NCBI GenBank assembly: GCA_031253985.1
Contig: JAIRVH010000024.1
Coordinates: 1 to 62,914, forward strand
DNA from: Sphingobacterium sp.
Lineage (GTDB): Bacteria; Bacteroidota; Bacteroidia; Sphingobacteriales; Sphingobacteriaceae
Length of the DNA stretch: 62,914 nucleotides
Direction: 5' to 3'
Shown here in pieces: positions 43,331 through 52,061 of this stretch; position 1 is the stretch's first letter; each line of letters begins with the position of its first letter. The notes beneath the pieces were generated by a model. The model did no database searches. It was not told the origin of the DNA and saw only the letters and a list, made by a program, of their open reading frames with translations. A program made the translations under genes and the position numbers.

Positions 43331-44650
43331 ATGAGGCACGGAAAAATCTTAAATGCGATCAAGATTATACTGCTGCTGGTAGCCGCTCTGGTGAGTGCCT
43401 ATTTGCTACTAAAACGTGAATACGTGCAGGCGGCTTTGATTTTTTGTATTATGCTTTATCTGGGTTTTAATTTATATGCACAATACAATTTTTTAGCCAG
43501 GCAGTTGATTGAATTTTCCGAAGCTGTCAAATATCGCGATTTTACCAGACGTTTTTTGGTGAAAAACACAAAATCAGTAGAGGGAAAGCTTTTCCTTGCC
43601 TTTAATCAAATCAACGAGACCTATAAAGAGATCAGTATTAAGCAGGAAATTCAGCATCAATACCTGGACCGTGTGATCAATATGCTGAATTCGGCTATCA
43701 TCTTTTATGAGATGGATAGCGGCAAGGTCATGTGGGTAAATGAAGCATTTAAGCAGCTATTTCACTTGCCGCATCTCGGAAATATTGCCGGGCTAAAGAA
43801 AAAAAATAACGATCTTTATGAAAAAACCATGTTACTTGAAAATGGGCAGCAACAAATGGAGTCCGTCCAGTCAAGTAAAGGGAAAATTAAATTATTGATT
43901 CAAAGCTCCAGCTTTGAGACACAGGATGAGTTGTTCCGTATTGTGGTGTACCAAAATATCAATGAAGCAATTGATGAAACTGAGACAAAAGCCTGGCACA
44001 AATTATTGCGCGTACTGACGCATGAAATTATGAATTCCATTGCTCCGATCAGTTCGTTGGCTGAAACCTTGAATGGCCGTTTGGACCATTTTAAAGGGCA
44101 TGAAGATATCGATGATCTAAAAACAGGTATATCGACCATCAAACGCCGGAGCGAAGGACTCTTGCACTTTGCCAAGAGTTATCGCATGATCAATAAAGTC
44201 GATCAGCCACAGCTGGCACCGATTCAAATTTCACAGTTGTTTGAACATATCTACCAATTGCTTGAACCGACCTTGATCCAGAAAAATATTGACGTGGATA
44301 TTATCCTGAAAAATACACGGCTAATTTTATCTGCAGATGTCAATTTGATCGAACAGGTTATTATTAACCTGATGCTGAATGCAATTGATGCTGTAAAAAA
44401 TAGGGAAGAGCCTTATATCAGTTTATCTGCTCTCGAAGTAGATGGTAAGGTTCAGATTCGGATTGAAGATAATGGGGCCGGAATTTCTGCTGATCTTCAG
44501 GAACAGATCTTTACGCCATTTTTTACGACAAAGAAAACGGGTACAGGTGTCGGCCTGACACTTAGCAAACAGATCATGTTATTGCACAAAGGGACTATTT
44601 TTCTCAATAGCACGGAAGGAGAGGGAAGTGTTTTTGTCCTTCAGTTTTAG
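43331..44650 (+). CDS. Sensor histidine kinase, NtrY-like with almost no external domain
   Basis: 439 residues. Two membrane helices (about 6-27 and 33-50) are joined by only about five residues, so there is practically no extracytoplasmic sensor. A HAMP/PAS-like linker follows (about 55-215), then the phospho-acceptor His231 in LTHEIMNSIAPISSL, and a HATPase domain with N box NLMLNAIDAV, G1 box IEDNGAGI and G2 box FFTTKKTGTGVGLTLSKQ. The start is 3 bp after the regulator stop codon, indicating translational coupling. The layout resembles intramembrane-sensing kinases that read the state of a partner ABC transporter; whether it senses the permeases here is an inference. Confidence 0.93.
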   Translation: MRHGKILNAIKIILLLVAALVSAYLLLKREYVQAALIFCIMLYLGFNLYAQYNFLARQLIEFSEAVKYRDFTRRFLVKNTKSVEGKLFLAFNQINETYKEISIKQEIQHQYLDRVINMLNSAIIFYEMDSGKVMWVNEAFKQLFHLPHLGNIAGLKKKNNDLYEKTMLLENGQQQMESVQSSKGKIKLLIQSSSFETQDELFRIVVYQNINEAIDETETKAWHKLLRVLTHEIMNSIAPISSLAETLNGRLDHFKGHEDIDDLKTGISTIKRRSEGLLHFAKSYRMINKVDQPQLAPIQISQLFEHIYQLLEPTLIQKNIDVDIILKNTRLILSADVNLIEQVIINLMLNAIDAVKNREEPYISLSALEVDGKVQIRIEDNGAGISADLQEQIFTPFFTTKKTGTGVGLTLSKQIMLLHKGTIFLNSTEGEGSVFVLQF

Positions 44651-44765
44651 CGATCGTATTCCTTCTGGTGGGTTACTTTTCTAATCTATCAGCATGTATT
44701 CCGTGGTATTAAAAACCTCATGTTCCATGTGAAAAATCATAAAATTTAGCGATGTTTGCAGCGAA

Positions 44766-45293
44766 ATGAACTACACGCTTAAGTATTGGCGGCATTATTT
44801 TGTATCCCATAGTCGCCATGGGACCCATTCTCCTTTTGTCTATAAATTAGTTGATGAAGTGATCTATCAAAAGGCGTCCAAAGCACGTACTTCCGAATTA
44901 CCCCAATTTATTCAAAACGAAAGCAAGGTAGAACAGAAAAAGTATGCATTAATGGATCGACTATTAAAGACATTTGCTTACGATGATTTTAGCTATTGGG
45001 CCGATCGTCCGCTAGAAAGTTATCGAAGTCTTTTACAAGACCAACGTGGAAGCTATGCGTACCGACATGTTTATTATATCGATATGGACGATCTTGACCT
45101 AGATTTTTTGGAACATGTTGGCGATCGAGATCTATTAATTATCAACGAGCCCCATTTGTCGGAGAAAAGGGAAGCGTACTGGAATAAGCTCAAACAGGAT
45201 AGCCGAATTGTAGTAACGATAGATTTGTACCGAATTGGTTTGGTTTACTTCAGGAAAGAACAGCGAAAGGAGAATTTTCTGATTCGATTTTAG
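44766..45293 (+). CDS. Methyltransferase-like protein lacking the SAM-binding core (hypothetical)
   Basis: 175 residues. The N-terminus (LKYWRHYFVSHSRHGTHSPF, then VYKLVDEVIY) and C-terminus (SRIVVTIDLYRIGLVYFRKE, then IRF) look like the two ends of a Bacteroidota class I methyltransferase-like family of about 230-260 residues. The middle, where the glycine-rich SAM-binding motif would be, is short and has no such motif. The frame is open, so this looks like an internally shortened homolog rather than a fresh frameshift; it may have a non-catalytic role or be decaying. It lies 115 bp after the kinase gene, with no clear promoter, and could be read from that operon. The family call is from memory. 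Confidence 0.6.
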   Translation: MNYTLKYWRHYFVSHSRHGTHSPFVYKLVDEVIYQKASKARTSELPQFIQNESKVEQKKYALMDRLLKTFAYDDFSYWADRPLESYRSLLQDQRGSYAYRHVYYIDMDDLDLDFLEHVGDRDLLIINEPHLSEKREAYWNKLKQDSRIVVTIDLYRIGLVYFRKEQRKENFLIRF

Positions 45294-45382
45294 GCTGCCG
45301 TTACTACCATTGCCTGACTGCTTTAAAACTTGTAGGAATTGAGAAGAAGCAGGGATAGGAAGGTCGATTTTGGTTGTTACTC

Positions 45383-45429
45383 ATAAAGAACAGCATCCAT
45401 AATGTCTATTTATGTATGCTGCTCTTTAT
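45383..45429. terminator. Bidirectional terminator
   Basis: Arms 45383-45401 and 45411-45429 pair over 19 bp with two mismatches around a 9-nt loop. It lies between convergent genes, and a T-run follows at 45438-45443 on the plus strand. Confidence 0.8.
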
Positions 45430-45441
45430 AATATATCTTTT

Positions 45442-46605
45442 TTAAAAAGCTTCACTTAGGGATAGATAGAAACCCGATTGTCGTTTTTCTCCGGGTCTTT
45501 GTTCGCCAAAGGAATAATCAAAGCGAATGCTGCTGTTATGTTCGAGACTAAAGAAGTAACGCAAACCACCTCCATAACTTGCCACATAGCGGCTGCTATT
45601 CTCTTTGGAAAAAGTCGATCCAAGGCCCGAAAATCCAACGATGCCAAAGCGTGGATGAAAGCGATAACGCAGTTCGGCCTGTGAGGCCAGGTAATTCTTA
45701 TCCCGATAGCGCCCGAGGTAATAACCGCGCATCATCATATCGCCGCCAAGTTCACGGTAATTGTAGAATGGAACGGTTTTCCCAAATGTGGAGCGAAAGA
45801 TTCCCTGCAGGGCCAAGGTGACCTGGTCGTGGAGGGGAATAAATCCGCGGAGATCAACATCGAGGTTTGCTCCCGTAAAATCAGTACTGGTCCATAATTT
45901 GGGAGCATAGGCCAAGCGTAATTTGGCATAATAACCTTTTGTCGTATAAGAGACGTTGTCTCTATTATCAAATAATTGCGATACACCGATTAGGAGTTGT
46001 TGTCCGCCATCTTTTCCAATAAGATCGGAATGATTGAAAATTCGATCGGCGCTGTCGCTGCGAATCGTGAAGTTATCGTATTGAATATTTAAGCCCGAAT
46101 AAAGGTTATTGCCGACTTTTTTCTCGGCTTCGAGTTTGACGCGAAATAATTTTTGATCGATACGCTCTTCATCTGCCTTCCAGGTGTCCATACCCACGCC
46201 ATAATAGTTAAAGGGCCAATTACGGTAGCGTATCTCACTGATGAGATGATAGTCGTTGTTTTTGGTCCAAAGGTCTGTCTGCAGTTTAAAGTTGGACTGA
46301 CTGTTGGATGTAAAGGTTCCCATGAGCATGACCGTAGAGGTGCGGATTTTGGGGTCAGCTTTGTCCAGATAAAAATTATAAGCACTCGCCAGGCCGTATT
46401 CGACACCCGTTTCCTGCGCATAACCAACGGCCGGTAATACCATAAAACTACCGGAACGTGTGGAATCTCTTTCAGAGGAAAGAAATTTTTTGTTCAATTT
46501 TTGAATAATATTTTGAGCTTTCAATTCGGCCGATCCTACTAAAAGTACGGTTAATAGTACGGAGTATCGGGTAAGTTTTGAAAGTGATTGCGGTAAAATT
46601 TGCAT
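45442..46605 (-). CDS. Omp85/BamA-type outer membrane barrel protein without POTRA domains
   Basis: 387 residues from the ATG at 46605. The start gives MQILPQSLSKLTRYSVLLTV, the signal peptide ending AELKAQ. An in-frame ATG at 46692 lies upstream of the promoter and was rejected. The body is built of alternating beta strands typical of the surface-antigen/Omp85 barrel (for example the GGDMMMRGYYLGRYRDKNYL stretch, the region of the conserved RG(Y/F) motif) and ends SGFYLSLSEAF, with the C-terminal Phe used as barrel insertion signal. There is too little sequence before the barrel for POTRA repeats. Role unknown; likely in outer-membrane lipid or protein handling. Confidence 0.82.
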   Translation of the reverse strand: MQILPQSLSKLTRYSVLLTVLLVGSAELKAQNIIQKLNKKFLSSERDSTRSGSFMVLPAVGYAQETGVEYGLASAYNFYLDKADPKIRTSTVMLMGTFTSNSQSNFKLQTDLWTKNNDYHLISEIRYRNWPFNYYGVGMDTWKADEERIDQKLFRVKLEAEKKVGNNLYSGLNIQYDNFTIRSDSADRIFNHSDLIGKDGGQQLLIGVSQLFDNRDNVSYTTKGYYAKLRLAYAPKLWTSTDFTGANLDVDLRGFIPLHDQVTLALQGIFRSTFGKTVPFYNYRELGGDMMMRGYYLGRYRDKNYLASQAELRYRFHPRFGIVGFSGLGSTFSKENSSRYVASYGGGLRYFFSLEHNSSIRFDYSFGEQRPGEKRQSGFYLSLSEAF

Positions 46606-46608
46606 GCC

Positions 46609-46637
46609 CAAAGATAGTATATTAGCCAAATAACCAA
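46609..46637 (-). promoter_or_regulatory. Promoter abutting the Omp85-type gene start
   Basis: On the minus strand TATCTTTG (46616-46609) matches the Bacteroidota -7 element, with TTG at 46637-46635 18 nt upstream. The -7 box ends 3 nt before the ATG at 46605, predicting an mRNA with little or no leader. Confidence 0.65.
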
Positions 46638-46720
46638 AATAGGTAAATATGCAATGAAAAATTATTGTGCTGCATATCAGTATAATTGCCAAAAACTGTC
46701 TTTTTTTTTTGATAAATATT

Positions 46721-46750
46721 TTTGTAAAGTAAGTTTTGTGTCTATCTTTG
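46721..46750 (+). promoter_or_regulatory. tRNA-tuf operon promoter P1
   Basis: TTTG at 46721-46724 and TATCTTTG at 46743-46750 with an 18-nt spacer, the Bacteroidota sigma-A pattern. It is about 180 bp upstream of the first tRNA. Confidence 0.65.
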
Positions 46751-46798
46751 CATCAGCAAACAAGGGAACAACGGTTCAAAACAACGAAAGTTTGCTTA

Positions 46799-46808
46799 GT
46801 TCTTTAAA
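46799..46808 (+). promoter_or_regulatory. boxA-like antitermination site in tRNA operon leader
   Basis: GTTCTTTAAA resembles boxA (core CTTTAA), and matches GTTCTTTAAG at 62801-62810 in the rRNA leader at the other end of the block. It is placed between P1 and P2. Confidence 0.45.
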
Positions 46809-46830
46809 TGAAAAAAAATAAAAAATAAAC

Positions 46831-46861
46831 TTGCAGAAATCAAAAGTAAATTCGATATTTG
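46831..46861 (+). promoter_or_regulatory. tRNA-tuf operon promoter P2
   Basis: TTG at 46831-46833, 20-nt spacer, GATATTTG at 46854-46861 (one mismatch to TAnnTTTG). About 70 bp before the first tRNA. Confidence 0.6.
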
Positions 46862-46931
46862 CACTCGCTGAAAAGGTAGAAATGCTTGGTCAGACGTTGA
46901 TAGAATGTAAGTTTAAATAAAGATATTAGAA

Positions 46932-47004
<73 letters not shown>

Positions 47005-47030
47005 CTAAATGTAACGAAAGTTACAGGTCT

Positions 47031-47111
47031 GGAGGGGTTCCAGAGCGGTCAAATGGGACGGACTGTAAATCCGTTGCTTCGGCTTCGAAGGTTCGAATCC
47101 TTCTCCCTCCA
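47031..47111 (+). tRNA. tRNA-Tyr(GUA)
   Basis: Acceptor GGAGGGG/TCCCTCC (one G-U), anticodon loop CTGTAAA with anticodon GTA, long variable arm as in bacterial tRNA-Tyr, discriminator A. 81 nt, no encoded CCA. Confidence 0.96.
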
Positions 47112-47161
47112 CACTTTATTTTAATTAGGGTGTTAGATTTACTCTAGTTTCTAATTATTAA

Positions 47162-47234
47162 GCGGAAGTAGCTCAGTTGGTAGAGCGATAGCCTTCCAAG
47201 CTATAGGTCGCGAGTTCGAACCTCGTCTTCCGCT
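47162..47234 (+). tRNA. tRNA-Gly(UCC)
   Basis: Acceptor GCGGAAG/CTTCCGC, anticodon loop CTTCCAA with anticodon TCC, T-loop TTCGAAC. 73 nt, no encoded CCA. Confidence 0.97.
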
Positions 47235-47329
47235 CAAATTTTTCAAGTATTAAATTTAGTCTCTATCTTCTTTGATAATAATGTATCTAAAGGTGGGGGC
47301 ATTAATACGTAAATAAGGTTTTTTAGTAA

Positions 47330-47401
<72 letters not shown>

Positions 47402-47473
47402 CGTACTTGTGTAAAAGTTAAGCAAGAGTATATAACAAATAGAAATAATTTATAATTACTAATTCGCATAAAC

Positions 47474-48658
47474 ATGGCAAAAGAGAAATTTGACCGTAGT
47501 AAACCACACTTAAACATTGGTACTATCGGTCACGTTGACCACGGTAAAACTACAACTACAGCTGCTATCACTAAAGTATTGGCTGATAAAGGTTTGTCAG
47601 AAGCTCGTTCATTTGATTCAATTGACTCTGCTCCTGAAGAAAAAGAGCGTGGTATCACAATCAATACTGCACACGTAGAATATTCTACAGCTAACCGTCA
47701 CTATGCACACGTTGACTGTCCAGGTCACGCTGACTACGTTAAGAACATGGTAACTGGTGCTGCTCAAATGGACGGTGCTATCATCGTAGTTGCTGCGACT
47801 GATGGTCCTATGCCTCAAACTCGTGAGCACATCTTGTTGGCTCGCCAAGTAGGTGTTCCTGCGTTAGTAGTATTCATGAACAAAACTGACTTAGTTGATG
47901 ATCCTGAGTTGTTAGACTTAGTTGAAATGGAAGTTCGTGAGTTATTATCATTCTACGAATTCCCTGGTGATGATATCCCTGTAATCAAAGGTTCTGCTTT
48001 AGGTGCATTGAACGGTGAGCCTGAGTGGGTTGAGAAAATCATGGAATTAATGGATGCTGTAGATAACTACATTCCAATTCCTCCACGTTTGACTGACTTA
48101 CCTTTCTTGATGCCAGTAGAAGACGTATTCTCGATCACAGGTCGTGGTACAGTTGCTACAGGTCGTATCGAAAGAGGTGTAATCAACTCTGGTGATCCAG
48201 TTGAGATCTTAGGTATGGGTGCTGAGAACTTGAAATCTACAGTAACAGGTGTTGAGATGTTCCGTAAAATCTTAGATTACGGTGAGGCTGGTGATAACGT
48301 AGGTTTATTGTTACGTGGTATTGAGAAAACTGATATCAAACGTGGTATGGTTATCTGTAAACCAGGTTCAGTAACTCCTCACGATCATTTCAAAGCTGAG
48401 GTTTACGTATTATCAAAAGCTGAAGGTGGTCGTCACACTCCATTCTTCAACAAATACCGTCCTCAATTCTATTTCCGTACAACTGACGTAACTGGAGAAA
48501 TCTCTTTACCAGAAGGTACTGAAATGGTTATGCCAGGTGATAACGTTACAATCAGCGTGAAATTAATTTCTGCTATTGCAATGGAAAAAGGTCTACGTTT
48601 CGCTATCCGTGAGGGTGGTCGTACAGTAGGTGCTGGTCAGGTAACTGAAATTATCTAG
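47474..48658 (+). CDS. tuf: Elongation factor Tu
   Basis: EF-Tu delivers aminoacyl-tRNA to the ribosomal A site using GTP. 394 residues, full length. P-loop GHVDHGKT (19-26), switch and G3 DCPGHADY (about 81-88), and NKTD (about 136-139) are intact; the beta-barrel domains 2 and 3 follow. Codon use is strongly biased, as expected for a highly expressed gene. It is transcribed with the four upstream tRNAs and ends at a strong hairpin (48687-48724), so secE and nusG downstream have their own promoter. Only this tuf copy is in the window. Confidence 0.99.
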   Translation: MAKEKFDRSKPHLNIGTIGHVDHGKTTTTAAITKVLADKGLSEARSFDSIDSAPEEKERGITINTAHVEYSTANRHYAHVDCPGHADYVKNMVTGAAQMDGAIIVVAATDGPMPQTREHILLARQVGVPALVVFMNKTDLVDDPELLDLVEMEVRELLSFYEFPGDDIPVIKGSALGALNGEPEWVEKIMELMDAVDNYIPIPPRLTDLPFLMPVEDVFSITGRGTVATGRIERGVINSGDPVEILGMGAENLKSTVTGVEMFRKILDYGEAGDNVGLLLRGIEKTDIKRGMVICKPGSVTPHDHFKAEVYVLSKAEGGRHTPFFNKYRPQFYFRTTDVTGEISLPEGTEMVMPGDNVTISVKLISAIAMEKGLRFAIREGGRTVGAGQVTEII

Positions 48659-48686
48659 TCTTAAATAAAGATTTAGAATCACATAG

Positions 48687-48724
48687 AATAAGCTAATCGA
48701 CTGAGGTTGATTAGCTTATTTTTT
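48687..48724 (+). terminator. tuf terminator
   Basis: 12-bp stem (48687-48698 with 48709-48720), 10-nt loop, followed by further T residues (48717-48724 all or mostly T). Confidence 0.85.
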
Positions 48725-48770
48725 CGATAAGCGATTTATCGGATTAGAATAAAAAAAAGTGAAAAAAGAT

Positions 48771-48801
48771 TTGCAGAAAGTGGTTTAAAACACTATATTT
48801 G
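48771..48801 (+). promoter_or_regulatory. tRNA-Trp/secE/nusG promoter
   Basis: TTG at 48771-48773, 20-nt spacer, TATATTTG at 48794-48801, a full match to the Bacteroidota consensus, 20 bp before tRNA-Trp. Confidence 0.8.
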
Positions 48802-48821
48802 CATCACAAAATAAGAAATAC

Positions 48822-48892
48822 ACGGGCATAGTTTAAAGGTAGAACGAAGGTCTCCAAAACCTTTGGTCTGGGTTCGAGTCCTGGTGCCCGTG
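48822..48892 (+). tRNA. tRNA-Trp(CCA)
   Basis: Acceptor ACGGGCA/TGCCCGT, discriminator G, anticodon loop CTCCAAA with anticodon CCA. 71 nt, no encoded CCA end. Cotranscribed with secE, 23 bp away. Confidence 0.96.
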
Positions 48893-48915
48893 CTTATAAA
48901 AACAGATAAACTAAA

Positions 48916-49110
48916 ATGGCAAAAGTACTTGATTTTTTTAAAGACTCTTATGTAGAGATCACTGAGAAAGTGACTTGGCCTACATGGTCTCAGTTACAAA
49001 GTTCAGCTGTTATTGTGCTTGTTGCTTCTCTTCTTATTGCATTGGTTGTCTTTGTAATGGATAAAGCTTCAAGTGTAGGGTTAGAATTCTTGTACGGTAT
49101 TGCTTCTTAA
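48916..49110 (+). CDS. secE: Preprotein translocase subunit SecE
   Basis: A 64-residue single-span SecE, the essential clamp of the SecYEG protein channel. An amphipathic cytoplasmic helix (DFFKDSYVEITEKVTWPTWS, with the family-typical V-x-W-P) precedes one membrane helix at about 32-55. It is the short bacterial form with one TM. It sits between tRNA-Trp and nusG, the standard location. Confidence 0.97.
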   Translation: MAKVLDFFKDSYVEITEKVTWPTWSQLQSSAVIVLVASLLIALVVFVMDKASSVGLEFLYGIAS

Positions 49111-49130
49111 TTTTTCAATCGTATTTATTT

Positions 49131-49676
49131 ATGGCAGATCAAGGTTTAAAGTGGTACGTAGTTCGTGCTGTAAGTGGTAAAGAAAAGAAAGTAAAGCAAT
49201 ATATTGATGCCGAGGTTAGCCGTTTAGGTATTGAACACTTGATTCCTCAGGTGTTAATTCCAATGGAAAAATACTACTTAATGCGCGATGGTAAGAAAGT
49301 TGCTAAAGAGCGTAACTACTATCCTGGTTATGTTTTATTGGAGGCAGCTCTTGACGGTGAGTTAGAGCACATCATCAAAAATATCAATAGCGTCATTGGT
49401 TTCTTGGGAGATAAAGCTGGTAATGCTGTCCCTTTACGCCAAGCAGAAGTAAATCGTATCCTAGGTAAAGTGGATGAAATGGCAGAACAAGGTGAAACCA
49501 TTAACGTTCCTTACTATGTGGGTGAAACAGTGAAAGTAAACGATGGTCCTTTCAATGGATTTACGGGAGAGATCGAAGAAGTTCACGAAGATAAAAAGAA
49601 ATTAATCGTGATGGTAAAAGTCTTCGGTCGTAAGACTCCACTTGAACTAAACTACATGCAAGTAGAAAAAGAGTAA
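49131..49676 (+). CDS. nusG: Transcription antitermination factor NusG
   Basis: 181 residues: NGN domain (about 5-120, beginning KWYVVRAVSGKEKKVKQYID, with YYPGYVLLEA) and a C-terminal KOW domain (about 128-175, VKVNDGPFNGFTGEIEEVHE). NusG binds RNA polymerase, couples it to Rho and to ribosomal S10, and takes part in boxA-dependent antitermination. It is 20 bp after secE. A terminator follows at 49698-49732, so the usual nusG-rplK continuity is broken by an unrelated gene. Confidence 0.98.
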   Translation: MADQGLKWYVVRAVSGKEKKVKQYIDAEVSRLGIEHLIPQVLIPMEKYYLMRDGKKVAKERNYYPGYVLLEAALDGELEHIIKNINSVIGFLGDKAGNAVPLRQAEVNRILGKVDEMAEQGETINVPYYVGETVKVNDGPFNGFTGEIEEVHEDKKKLIVMVKVFGRKTPLELNYMQVEKE

Positions 49677-49697
49677 GATTAGTAATTAACGATAGAG

Positions 49698-49732
49698 AAA
49701 AGCTTTTCATGAAAATTGGAAGGCTTTTTTTT
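49698..49732 (+). terminator. nusG terminator
   Basis: Arms AAAAGCTTTTC (49698-49708) and GGAAGGCTTTT (49718-49728), with two G-U pairs, 9-nt loop, run of T to 49732. Confidence 0.75.
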
Positions 49733-49746
49733 GTATCTTAATAGCA

Positions 49747-51348
49747 ATGAAAAGGCCAGGCATTTATCTATTCTTATTGGGAGGTTTACTGACATTTGTG
49801 CGTTGCGCAAATGTCGCAAAGTATAATCGATTTATGGAGACGCCCCTCAGTGTCGAAGCCATGCAGCAAGATATCAACTATGTTGAGCATAACTTATGGA
49901 AAATGCATCCAGACTTGTTTCTATATGTGCGGGAAGATCAGTTAAAGGTTAAGTTCGACAGCCTTCGTAGGGTGATCCGCCAGCCATTATTGCCCAATCA
50001 GTTTCAGTTGGCATTAGCATCTGTACTGGCTCAAGTTCGGCAGGGGCATATGACGCTGAGTCCCCTTATTTCAAAATTTGATCCGAAAGGCAAGGATAAA
50101 GTCCGTTATCAAAAAAGTAAGGGTCCCTTTTCACAACTGGGATTTCATTGGCAAGAAAATACACTCTATCTCTCAAAAAACGGGACCTTAGATTCGACCT
50201 TGGTAGTAGGTTCTAAAATTCTAGCAGTTGAGGGGATACAACCACAAAATCTGTATACAAAATATCGTCCAACCTTTACATCGGACGGCTATAATACGAC
50301 ATTTATAGATCAGGCTTTTGAGCGTTTATTACCGCGGTATTACCAATTGGAATTGGGCTATCGGGATTCTATTGCGATCTTGTTTTCCGATGCCGATAGT
50401 ACGTACCAGCGGACTGTTGTAAGAAGGTTTGATAGTGTCGATACAAAGGCTAAATCAGAGATAACGACCAAGGCTGTGAAAAAAGTGAGCCAACCTGATC
50501 AGAAGAAAAGTGATTTAAAAAAGCAGCGTAAAATCTTTGGGTATAATGCCAATCTAAAAAGAATGAGTAAACAGCTCTCTTTCCCTGTCAAAGGCGATAG
50601 TAGTGTTGCTTTATTGAAAGTGGTTGACTTTTCGTATGGGCGTCCAAAAGAAGCCTATAGAAGAATTTTTGATCGACTGGAGCTTAATTCTGTACAATAC
50701 CTGATCTTGGATCTCCGTGGGAATATGGGGGGACGTCTATCCGATGTGAAAGAGCTCTATAGTTATCTGGTGGAAGAGGGTAAATATCAATTTGTTCAGC
50801 CAGCAGTCATTACCTCAAAATTCAACTTGCCGTTTTACCAGGTAAAAGGATTGCCCGGGTGGTCCTATCCCGTCTTATCGCCATTTATTTTGCCTAGTGC
50901 GATTGTATCTTGGACAAAGACCTTTTCCAAAGATGGTCTGAATTATACCCATCTTACAGGGAGTAAAGTTGAAAAATCAAAAGACAATCGCTATCGCGGT
51001 GACTTATTTGTATTGATTGATGGCGGGACTTTTTCTGCAGCGAGTTTAATTGCTGCAAATCTAAAAGTTGGAAAGCGGGCTGTTTTTGTGGGGGAGGAAA
51101 CTGGCGGGGCCGCTAGCGGCACAGTTGCGGGAATTCTTCCTGTACTGAAACTTCCGAACTCCCATTTACGTTGGCGTTTTGGCTTAATGGATGTCAAGCC
51201 TTATTATCAAGTAAACGAAATGGGGCGCGGTGTTATGCCGGATGTTCCTGTCATACGGAGTGTTGATGATGTTATCAGGGCGAAAGATCCGGTATTGGAT
51301 AGGGTGTTGAAGTCTATTAAAAGCAATAGAGCTGATGTGATTTATTAA
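49747..51348 (+). CDS. S41-family peptidase-like protein, exported
   Basis: 533 residues. An N-terminal signal segment (MKRPGIYLFLLGGLLTFVRC) suggests export; the Cys after FVR is a poor lipobox. A PDZ-like stretch (VVGSKILAVEGIQPQNLY) precedes the tail-specific peptidase domain, with YLILDLRGNMGG and LIDGGTFSAASLIA; Ser430 in GTFSAAS is the likely nucleophile. The Lys base of CtpA is not evident, as in the S41 groups that use other residues. It would act on proteins or peptides in the periplasm. Inserted between nusG and rplK, 14 bp after the nusG terminator, it has no strong promoter of its own that I can see. Substrate unknown. Confidence 0.85.
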   Translation: MKRPGIYLFLLGGLLTFVRCANVAKYNRFMETPLSVEAMQQDINYVEHNLWKMHPDLFLYVREDQLKVKFDSLRRVIRQPLLPNQFQLALASVLAQVRQGHMTLSPLISKFDPKGKDKVRYQKSKGPFSQLGFHWQENTLYLSKNGTLDSTLVVGSKILAVEGIQPQNLYTKYRPTFTSDGYNTTFIDQAFERLLPRYYQLELGYRDSIAILFSDADSTYQRTVVRRFDSVDTKAKSEITTKAVKKVSQPDQKKSDLKKQRKIFGYNANLKRMSKQLSFPVKGDSSVALLKVVDFSYGRPKEAYRRIFDRLELNSVQYLILDLRGNMGGRLSDVKELYSYLVEEGKYQFVQPAVITSKFNLPFYQVKGLPGWSYPVLSPFILPSAIVSWTKTFSKDGLNYTHLTGSKVEKSKDNRYRGDLFVLIDGGTFSAASLIAANLKVGKRAVFVGEETGGAASGTVAGILPVLKLPNSHLRWRFGLMDVKPYYQVNEMGRGVMPDVPVIRSVDDVIRAKDPVLDRVLKSIKSNRADVIY

Positions 51349-51468
51349 AAGCGATAATTTTAGCGTTGGTATCTAGAAAAGGGTCAGTATTTTTTTCGTA
51401 ATAGAGATGAGCCATTTGGGCTAGGAGATAAAAAAACATAAATTCCTGAAAAATTAAAAGTTAGATAC

Positions 51469-51499
51469 TTGCAGGATTCAAAACTTCTTATTAACTTTG
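51469..51499 (+). promoter_or_regulatory. rplK operon promoter
   Basis: TTG at 51469-51471, 20-nt spacer, TAACTTTG at 51492-51499, a full consensus match. It leaves a leader of about 90 nt before rplK, where L1 autoregulation would be expected; I could not define the L1 site. It also separates the ribosomal operon from the S41 gene. Confidence 0.8.
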
Positions 51500-51595
51500 C
51501 ACCTCGGTTGGGGTGTTACGTCCTGGCCGATGAATGTTACGTTATTTGCTTCCAACTTACTAACAGACATTTAACAAAATTAAATTCAAAACAAA

Positions 51596-52039
51596 ATGGC
51601 AAAAGAAGTCAGTGCGTTAGTAAAATTACAAGTTAAGGGCGGAGCTGCGAATCCTTCACCTCCAGTAGGACCTGCATTAGGTGCTAAAGGTGTGAATATC
51701 ATGGATTTCTGTAAGCAGTTTAACGCTCGTACGCAAGACAAACCAGGTCAAGTATTGCCTGTTGTCATTACAGTTTACGCTGATAAATCATTTGATTTTA
51801 TCATCAAGACTCCACCGGTAGCAGTTCAGTTGAAAGACGCTGCGAAATTAAAAAGTGGATCTGGCGAGCCTAACCGTAAAAAAGTTGCGGCTATCACTTG
51901 GGAACAGGTGGAAACAATCGCTAAAGATAAAATGCCTGATTTAAATGCATTTACTGTAGAGGCTGCTATGAAAATGGTAGCTGGTACAGCACGTAGTATG
52001 GGTATTACTGTATCAGGTAATGCTCCTTGGAACAATTAA
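51596..52039 (+). CDS. rplK: 50S ribosomal protein L11
   Basis: 147 residues, full length. N-terminal domain with the proline-rich [19 protein letters not shown] segment that binds thiopeptides and release factors, and C-terminal rRNA-binding domain ending [11 protein letters not shown]11 forms the GTPase-associated centre of the large subunit with 23S rRNA and the L10/L7-L12 stalk. First gene of rplKAJL-rpoBC here because nusG is cut off by the S41 gene. Confidence 0.99.
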   Translation: MAKEVSALVKLQVKGGAANPSPPVGPALGAKGVNIMDFCKQFNARTQDKPGQVLPVVITVYADKSFDFIIKTPPVAVQLKDAAKLKSGSGEPNRKKVAAITWEQVETIAKDKMPDLNAFTVEAAMKMVAGTARSMGITVSGNAPWNN

Positions 52040-52061
52040 TTAAGAAATCAATTTAAGAAAA

